Both the position numbers and the translations under genes were made by a program. DNA of 64,000 nt from Lentisphaerota bacterium (GTDB lineage: Bacteria; Verrucomicrobiota; Lentisphaeria; Victivallales; Victivallaceae). A model generated the notes under the pieces. That model saw only the letters and a program-made list of their open reading frames with translations. It was not told where the DNA came from and made no database searches. Of the stretch, positions 58,427 through 64,000 are shown one piece after another. The first letter of the stretch is position 1. Every line of letters begins with the position of its first letter. The stretch lies in assembly GCA_015061545.1 (NCBI GenBank), contig SUWJ01000001.1, positions 1-64,000 of the forward strand. Direction: 5' to 3'.

Positions 58427-60538
58427 ATGGCTGAACAAAAAGTCTCGTTCCTTCTGCCCGACGGTCGTTCCGTCGAAATCGCAACCGGCAAGATCGCCAA
58501 TCTTGCCAACGGTGCCTGTACTGTCCGTCTGGGCGATACGGTGCTGATGGTCGCTGCCTGCAGCGGCGCCGCCAAACCCGGCACCGACTTTCTGGCTCTG
58601 CAAGTCGATTACCGCGAAAAATATTCCGCTGCGGGTCGTTTCCCCGGCGGTTACATCAAGCGCGAAGGTCGCCCCAGCAAGAAAGAAATCCTTACTTGCC
58701 GTTTGACCGACCGTCCGCTGCGTCCCTTGTTCCCCAAAGGCTATTTTGACGAAGTTCAGGTGCAGGCGCTGGTGCTGGCGGCTGACGGGGTTAACGACCC
58801 TGATGTACTGACGATCGTCGGGGCTTCGACGGCGCTGATGCTGTCGGATATGCCTTTCCAGGGACCTGTCGGCGCGGTTCGCGTGGGCAAGGTCGATGGT
58901 AAACTGATTGCCAACCCCACCCGCGAAGAGATGAAGCGTTCCACGCTGGAACTGATCTATGCCGGTTTGCCCGATAAGGTCATTATGATCGAAGGCGAAG
59001 CTGAATTTGTGACCGAAGCAGAAATGCGCGAAGCCATGTACTTTGCCAACGAAGCGGTCAAAGCCCAGTGCGAAGCGCAGATCGAACTTGCCAGACTGGC
59101 AGGTAAAGAAAAGAAAGCGCCCAAACTTTTCCTGGTACCTGATGAATTTACCCGTATGCTGGCAGATTTCTGCGCCAGCCGTATTGACGATGTCTGCACC
59201 GTTCCGGGTAAAGCCGACCGCCTGGAAGCGCTGGATGCTTTGCAGAATGATGCTGCTGAAGCCATGCGCGGCAGCTTTGCCGATTGGAGCGACGAAGAAT
59301 TTGCTTACAATATGCGTATAGCCTATGACGATCTGGTGCGCGATACCACCCGCCGTCTGATTCTTGACAAACACTATCGTGCCGATGGTCGCGGTATCGA
59401 AGATATCCGTCCGCTTTCCGCCGAAGTTGCAGTTCTGCCCGTGGTTCACGGCAGCGCGCTGTTCAGCCGCGGCGAAACTCAGGCGCTGGTGGTTGCCACG
59501 CTGGGTAACGAAAAAGACGCGCAGGAAGCTGACGATTTGACCGGCCCCGGTCCGGGGCAGGTGGATCGCTTCTATCTGCACTACAACTTCCCCAACTACA
59601 GCGTTGGCGAAGTCGGTCGCATTGCCGGGCCCGGCCGCCGCGAAATCGGTCACGGGAATCTGGCGGAACGTTCGGTTTCCAAGGTTATTCCCAAGGATTT
59701 CCCCTATGTGGTGCGCTGTGTATCCGAAATCATGTCCAGTAACGGTTCGACCTCCATGGCGTCGGTCTGCGGTGCCACGCTGGCGCTGATGGATGCCGGG
59801 GTGCCGATCACCGCACCGGTGGCAGGTATCAGCTGCGGGCTGGTTACTGATGACAACGGCCGTGCGCTGCTGCTGACCGATATTATCGGTTCGGAAGACC
59901 ACTTCGGCGATATGGACTTCAAGGTTTGCGGTACCCGCGAAGGTATCACCGGTTTCCAGCTGGATTTGAAGCTGCCGGGGATTTCCATTGATCTTTTGTG
60001 CGAAGGTATGGAACGCGACCGCGTGGCGCGTCTGAAGATTCTGGATGTGATCGAAGGCTGCATTGCCGCACCCCGCACCGAAATCAGCGAACGCGCTCCC
60101 CGGGTTGAAGCCTTGCAGATCAATCCTGCCAAGATCGGCGCCCTTATCGGCCCCGGCGGCAAGAACATCAAAGCCATCACCGAAGAAACCTGCTCGACTA
60201 TCGACGTGGACGATGACGGCAATGTCAAGATCATGGCTGCCAATAAGGAATTGCTGGAAGCTGCCAAGCAGCGTGTGCTGGCGGCAACCGCCGAAGCTGA
60301 AATCGGCAAGATCTACCGCGGCAAAGTGGTGAGCATCCGCGATTTCGGTGCATTTGTGGAAATTCTGCCCGGCCAGGAAGGCTTGCTGCATATTTCTGAA
60401 ATGGCGAACTACCGCGTGGCGGCTGTTACCGATATTCTCAGCGAAAACGATTTTGTCACAGTCAAGGTCATTGATATTGACAATTCCGGCAAGATCCGTT
60501 TGAGCCGCAAAGCTGCGCTGGCGGATATGGATAAGTAA
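58427..60538 (+). CDS. pnp: Polynucleotide phosphorylase
   Basis: A 703-residue phosphorolytic 3'-5' exoribonuclease, trimeric, core of RNA degradosomes. Two RNase PH domains are seen (about 1-220 and 315-540, with G-R-F-P-G-G-Y and R-A-D-G-R-G-I-E-D-I-R-P). Then come a KH domain (I-G-P-G-G-K-N-I-K-A-I, about 560-575) and an S1 domain (about 620-695, G-K-V-V-S-I-R-D-F-G-A-F-V-E). The ATG at 58427 follows AGAAAGG by 8 nt; a TTG two codons upstream is less likely. It has its own promoter and terminator. Confidence 0.97.
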   Translation: MAEQKVSFLLPDGRSVEIATGKIANLANGACTVRLGDTVLMVAACSGAAKPGTDFLALQVDYREKYSAAGRFPGGYIKREGRPSKKEILTCRLTDRPLRPLFPKGYFDEVQVQALVLAADGVNDPDVLTIVGASTALMLSDMPFQGPVGAVRVGKVDGKLIANPTREEMKRSTLELIYAGLPDKVIMIEGEAEFVTEAEMREAMYFANEAVKAQCEAQIELARLAGKEKKAPKLFLVPDEFTRMLADFCASRIDDVCTVPGKADRLEALDALQNDAAEAMRGSFADWSDEEFAYNMRIAYDDLVRDTTRRLILDKHYRADGRGIEDIRPLSAEVAVLPVVHGSALFSRGETQALVVATLGNEKDAQEADDLTGPGPGQVDRFYLHYNFPNYSVGEVGRIAGPGRREIGHGNLAERSVSKVIPKDFPYVVRCVSEIMSSNGSTSMASVCGATLALMDAGVPITAPVAGISCGLVTDDNGRALLLTDIIGSEDHFGDMDFKVCGTREGITGFQLDLKLPGISIDLLCEGMERDRVARLKILDVIEGCIAAPRTEISERAPRVEALQINPAKIGALIGPGGKNIKAITEETCSTIDVDDDGNVKIMAANKELLEAAKQRVLAATAEAEIGKIYRGKVVSIRDFGAFVEILPGQEGLLHISEMANYRVAAVTDILSENDFVTVKVIDIDNSGKIRLSRKAALADMDK

Positions 60539-60576
60539 GCATTTATATTCTCTGCTTATTTACTCAAAAACTTCAA

Positions 60577-60619
60577 GGCTGCTGCTGAATCTGAAAAATG
60601 ATTGAGCAGCAGCCTTTTT
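60577..60619 (+). terminator. Terminator after pnp
   Basis: GGCTGCTGCT (60577-60586) pairs exactly with AGCAGCAGCC (60605-60614), followed by five T residues. Confidence 0.88.
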
Positions 60620-60702
60620 ATATGGAAATATTTCAATGCCGGGGGCTTTGTGGCGTTCCGCCGCATGAGCTGTGGGCAGGCTATATTGTTCATAATGCAA
60701 AC

Positions 60703-60735
60703 GGGTCTGCAGCAAAACTGTTTTGCCGCAGACCC
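60703..60735 (-). terminator. Strong hairpin downstream of the AEC gene
   Basis: GGGTCTGC-A-GCAAAA and TTTTGC-C-GCAGACCC form a 14-bp stem with one mismatch and a 3-nt loop. It lies 26 bp past the AEC stop, but the minus strand lacks a T-tract, so it may be a processing or Rho-aided end. The DNA between it and the pnp terminator shows no gene. Confidence 0.5.
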
Positions 60736-60760
60736 TTGAAAAAAACTGTAAGGTATGTTG

Positions 60761-61684
60761 TTATAATATCATCAGCAGCATCAGCGGAACAGTTATGATC
60801 GAAAGCAGCGTGCTTATAATAATTGCCTGACTTGCCAGATCCATGTCGCCGCCGTAACGCCGTGCCACCAGTACGGAGCTGGAAGATACCGGCATCAAGG
60901 CGGTCACGACCAGCACACGGAAGATATCTTCGGGAATCGGCAGCAGTTTCAGCAAAAATATAAAGATCATCGGCAATACGATCAAACGTACCGCGCTGAG
61001 ATAAAACACGTCAAAGAGATTGCTCCACATACCTTTAGCGCTTTTGTAGATCGCCGCACCGATCCCCACCAATACCAGCGGAACTGCCGCTTGCCCCATG
61101 GTGTGACAGGTGTTGGAGATTACTTCGGGCAGGGGAATGTTAAAGATCACCAGCGCCAGCGCCAGCAGCACCGCGTAGAGGTTGACCGAAAATATATTGC
61201 GGATCGTTTCGCGGAAGGAATTGCCGCCGAAGGATGCGATCCCCAAGGTCCAGAATCCGATATTTCCGCCCAGACTCATTACCAGCAAAAGACTTACATA
61301 ACGCTCGCCCCACAGATTGTCCAGCACGATCAGCGGCAGAAAGAGATAGTTGTTGCTGGTGCAGTAATGCTGAAACATCGCCATACGGGGTTTGGTGTGA
61401 TTGCGCATAAGTTTGCAGAACAGCATCCCCATAAACATCCCCGCCGCCATCATTCCGAATCCAGCCGTCGGCAAGATCCACAAATCTGCCAGATCTGAAG
61501 ATTTGAAATTACGCGTAATACTGCCGATGGTCATCAGCGGGAACAACACATCCAGCGTCAGATTCGACAGCTGCGATATACCCTGTTCATCCAGAACCTT
61601 GCGTTTAGTCAGCCATGCGCCGATGGCAAAGATGATAAATGTTTCCAGAATTGCCAGAAAAGTTTGCAACATCACTTCGTTCAT
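60761..61684 (-). CDS. AEC (auxin efflux carrier)-family transporter
   Basis: A 307-residue membrane protein with about 10 helices in two five-helix halves. The family look includes I-F-A-I-G-A-W-L-T-K-R-K-V-L, then L-S-N-L-T-L-D-V-L-F-P and the second-half P-V-S-S-S-S-V-L-V-A-R-R-Y-G-G-D. Bacterial members move malate, malonate or other organic acids; the substrate is unknown. It starts 6 nt after uvrA and is probably co-transcribed. Confidence 0.88.
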   Translation of the reverse strand: MNEVMLQTFLAILETFIIFAIGAWLTKRKVLDEQGISQLSNLTLDVLFPLMTIGSITRNFKSSDLADLWILPTAGFGMMAAGMFMGMLFCKLMRNHTKPRMAMFQHYCTSNNYLFLPLIVLDNLWGERYVSLLLVMSLGGNIGFWTLGIASFGGNSFRETIRNIFSVNLYAVLLALALVIFNIPLPEVISNTCHTMGQAAVPLVLVGIGAAIYKSAKGMWSNLFDVFYLSAVRLIVLPMIFIFLLKLLPIPEDIFRVLVVTALMPVSSSSVLVARRYGGDMDLASQAIIISTLLSIITVPLMLLMIL

Positions 61685-61690
61685 AATATC

Positions 61691-64000
61691 TTACAAATAC
61701 TCCTTAAGATAACGCCCCGTATGGGATTGTTTGCAGTTTGCCACCTTTTCAGGGGTACCGCAGACGATTACTTTGCCGCCGTTGCTGCCGCCTTCAGGAC
61801 CGATATCTATAATATGATCGGCGGTTTTTATTACATCAAGATTGTGTTCGATCACCAGTACACTGTTGCCCATATCGCGGAGTTTGAACAGCACCTTCAA
61901 CAGCTGATCCACATCCGCCAGATGCAGCCCGGTAGTCGGTTCATCAAGTATATACATCGTATGGCCGCGGGGAATACGGCAGAGTTCAGCCGCCAGTTTG
62001 ACCCGCTGAGCTTCGCCGCCCGACAGGGTTGTAGCGCTTTGTCCGAGTTTGATATAGCCCAGCCCCACTTCCTGCAGCGTGGCAAGTTTGCGTTTAAGCG
62101 GCGGGACGGCATCGAAAAACTCCACCGCCTGATTGACGGTCATATCCAGTATTTCAGCGATGTTATGTTTTTTGTAACGGATTTTCAGCGTTTCGGAGTT
62201 GAAGCGTTTACCGTTGCAGGCGCTGCACTCCACATATACATCCGAGAGAAACTGCATTTCGATCTTCTTTATCCCATCGCCTTTGCACTCTTCGCAGCGG
62301 CCGCCTTTAACGTTGAAGCTGAATCTGCCCGGACCGTAGCCGTGCAGCTTGGCATCAGGCGTTTCGCTCATAAGTTTGCGGATAATATCAAACGCGCCGA
62401 TGTAAGTAGCCGCATTGCTGCGCGGAGTTCTGCCGATGGGACTCTGGTCGATGATGATCGCTTTGTCGATCAGCTCCAGATTTTCGATCGCTTTATGTTT
62501 GCCCGGGGCCTGGTCCATGATCTTCTGCTGGGCATTGAGCGCCCGAACCAGAATTTCGTTGACCAGCGAACTTTTACCTGAACCTGATACCCCGGTAACA
62601 CAAGTAAAGACGCCCAGCGGGATTTCCACATCTATATTTTTCAGATTGTTGTGGCTGCAGCCGAGCAGTTTTACGCTTTTACCGCTGCCGTGACTGTGTT
62701 CTGCGGGTACGGCAATAGCTTTGCGCCCCGCCAGATAATCGCCGGTGGGCGAGCCGATAACCGCTGCAACTTCCGCTGGCGAACCCTGTGCCACCAGTTC
62801 TCCACCTGTACGGCCCGCACCCGGTCCCATATCCAGCACATGATCGGCAGCACGGATCGTATCCAGATCGTGTTCCACCACAATTACGGTATTGCCGAGG
62901 TCGCGCAGCTGTTTGAGGGTGCCGATAAGCAGATCGTTGTCGCGCTGATGCAGCCCGATGGATGGTTCGTCAAGAATATAAAGCACTCCTACCAACGCCG
63001 ACCCCAGCTGGGTGGCAAGGCGGATCCGCTGAGCTTCGCCGCCGGAAAGCGTGCCGCTGGCTCGATCCAGCGAAAGATAACTCAAGCCCACATCGCAGAG
63101 AAACTTCAAGCGTGATTTTATTTCGCGCAAAACATCTCCTGCAATAGATGCGCGTTCCTTATCCAGCTGCAGATTTTCCAGAAAATCCCGTGCCTGTTCA
63201 ATGCTCAATGCGTTGAACTTATCTATAGATATACCGCCGACTGTTACTGCCAGACTTACCGGATTGAGCCGGGCGCCGTGACATTGGGGGCAGGGACGGG
63301 GTGCAAGATAACTTTTAAGCCGTTCGCGCACAGAGTCGCTCTCGGTTTCCGTCATGCGGCGGCGCAGATTTTCCAAAACGCCTTCAAAGGGTTTGCTCCA
63401 ACGGTATTTCTTACCACGTATATAGTAATCAAATTCAAGATGTTCTTCGCCGCTGCCGTAAAGGATCAAATGCTGTATATCTTCAGGCAAATCTCTGAAC
63501 GGGGTAGTCAGCATTGACGGCATATTTTTCCACTCCGACAGTTTACGCAGCAGCATATTGTAATACATGACCAGATGCCGCGGACCACGCCGCCAGCCGG
63601 GGATCGCCCCGTTTTTTATACTTTTGCTGCTGTCGGGAATTGCCAGCTCGGGCGCCATGACCATTTGCACCCCCAACCCGTTGCAGCAGCTGCACGCACC
63701 GTAGGGACTGTTGAAGGAAAAGTTGCGCGGCAGCAATTCACCGAAGCTGATCTTGCAGTCGGGACACGCCAGATGTTCGCTGTATTTGATTTCCTGCCAA
63801 TCGCTGCAACCGGCTTCCTGTTTGAGCAAGGTCAGCATACCTGCACCGTGTTTCAGGGCAGTTTCCACCGAGTCGTTGACCCGCGAGCGATCCATATTAC
63901 CGGCTACCAGACGATCGACTACGATATCTATATTGTGGCGGATATTTTTTGCTAAATTAATCTCTTCGGAGTCATCCAGCGTTATCAATTTACCGTCGAT
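61691..64000 (-). CDS. uvrA: Excinuclease ABC subunit A (5' part beyond window)
   Basis: The DNA-damage sensor of nucleotide excision repair, cut by the right edge: about 770 C-terminal residues are present of the usual 940. It contains the first zinc module (C-P-D-C and C-S-C-C), first ABC signature L-S-G-G-E-A-Q-R-I-R-L, and Walker B Y-I-L-D-E-P-S-I-G-L-H. The second half has Walker A G-V-S-G-S-G-K-S-S, zinc module C-E-E-C/C-S-A-C, L-S-G-G-E-A-Q-R-V-K-L and Y-I-L-D-E-P-T-T-G-L-H. The frame is open to base 64000, so no start is visible; the first Walker A lies outside. Confidence 0.97.
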   Translation of the reverse strand: MDGKLITLDDSEEINLAKNIRHNIDIVVDRLVAGNMDRSRVNDSVETALKHGAGMLTLLKQEAGCSDWQEIKYSEHLACPDCKISFGELLPRNFSFNSPYGACSCCNGLGVQMVMAPELAIPDSSKSIKNGAIPGWRRGPRHLVMYYNMLLRKLSEWKNMPSMLTTPFRDLPEDIQHLILYGSGEEHLEFDYYIRGKKYRWSKPFEGVLENLRRRMTETESDSVRERLKSYLAPRPCPQCHGARLNPVSLAVTVGGISIDKFNALSIEQARDFLENLQLDKERASIAGDVLREIKSRLKFLCDVGLSYLSLDRASGTLSGGEAQRIRLATQLGSALVGVLYILDEPSIGLHQRDNDLLIGTLKQLRDLGNTVIVVEHDLDTIRAADHVLDMGPGAGRTGGELVAQGSPAEVAAVIGSPTGDYLAGRKAIAVPAEHSHGSGKSVKLLGCSHNNLKNIDVEIPLGVFTCVTGVSGSGKSSLVNEILVRALNAQQKIMDQAPGKHKAIENLELIDKAIIIDQSPIGRTPRSNAATYIGAFDIIRKLMSETPDAKLHGYGPGRFSFNVKGGRCEECKGDGIKKIEMQFLSDVYVECSACNGKRFNSETLKIRYKKHNIAEILDMTVNQAVEFFDAVPPLKRKLATLQEVGLGYIKLGQSATTLSGGEAQRVKLAAELCRIPRGHTMYILDEPTTGLHLADVDQLLKVLFKLRDMGNSVLVIEHNLDVIKTADHIIDIGPEGGSNGGKVIVCGTPEKVANCKQSHTGRYLKEYL

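Noticed and set aside
58212-58484. Small minus-strand frames before pnp (57989-58261 and 58212-58484)
   Set aside because: No ribosome binding sites or domains, and they run over the pnp leader and start.
58379-60391. 670-residue frame antisense to pnp
   Set aside because: Same reason: complete overlap with an unmistakable PNPase; His/Phe-rich sequence typical of a shadow frame.
1-64000. CRISPR arrays, insertion sequences, prophage, tRNA or rRNA genes
   Set aside because: No regularly spaced repeats, transposase or integrase motifs, or tRNA-like cloverleaf with CCA or T-loop signature noticed on either strand; a covariance-model search was not possible.

Overview
The window carries protein-coding DNA of roughly half GC on both strands, densely packed, with no rRNA, tRNA, CRISPR array or insertion sequence that I could see. 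The gene content points to the phylum Lentisphaerota (Victivallis/Lentisphaera-like bacteria). The clues are two pseudopilins with the [17 protein letters not shown] head, a DUF4838 glycan enzyme, a large secreted heparinase II/III-family lyase, a GH38 alpha-mannosidase, and GntR-type regulators with sugar-binding-protein-like sensor domains. This assignment is an inference from content; no marker gene was searched.

Layout. 0.4-8.8 kb: an ABC exporter, YjbQ, a ClC channel with CBS domains, an MFS carrier, thiC under a TPP riboswitch, and a zinc alcohol dehydrogenase. 8.8-15.8 kb: an MFS carrier, RNase R, panB, an Aquifex-type aconitase and uracil-DNA glycosylase. 15.8-18.0 kb: a malate/lactate dehydrogenase-family gene divergent from an XRE-cupin regulator, with candidate operators between them, then a YkvA-like membrane protein. 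18.0-31.7 kb is an accessory glycan/amide catabolism region: GntR/solute-binding-protein fusion regulator, class III aminotransferase, pseudopilin, heparinase-like lyase, isochorismatase-like hydrolase, tandem amidohydrolase, a decayed remnant of a second heparinase-like gene, exported nitroreductase, ceramidase-like protein and a Na+ symporter.

31.8-41.0 kb: EpmA next to its substrate EF-P, a MATE exporter, an exported DA1-like zinc-finger metallopeptidase, a second RNB exonuclease, and a lipoprotein esterase followed by a CAT-like acyltransferase candidate. 41.2-47.1 kb is housekeeping: HU, hisS, adk, map, infA, ackA, pta. 47.3-53.4 kb: a GH38 mannosidase, then a leftward operon hisB-exbB-exbD-L,D-transpeptidase. 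53.6-57.9 kb is a second glycan module (regulator, DUF4838 enzyme, pseudopilin). 58-64 kb: pnp, an AEC transporter and uvrA, which is cut by the right edge.

The most interesting points are the bacterial, exported DA1-like peptidase; the repeated 'GntR regulator + pseudopilin + secreted glycan enzyme' arrangement at two loci; the heparinase gene remnant; the regulator/solute-binding-protein fusion; and several palindromic operators placed on near-consensus sigma70 promoters. Promoters here are unusually easy to read: a TTGnnn box, a 16-17 nt spacer and TATAnT, often preceded by TGTG.
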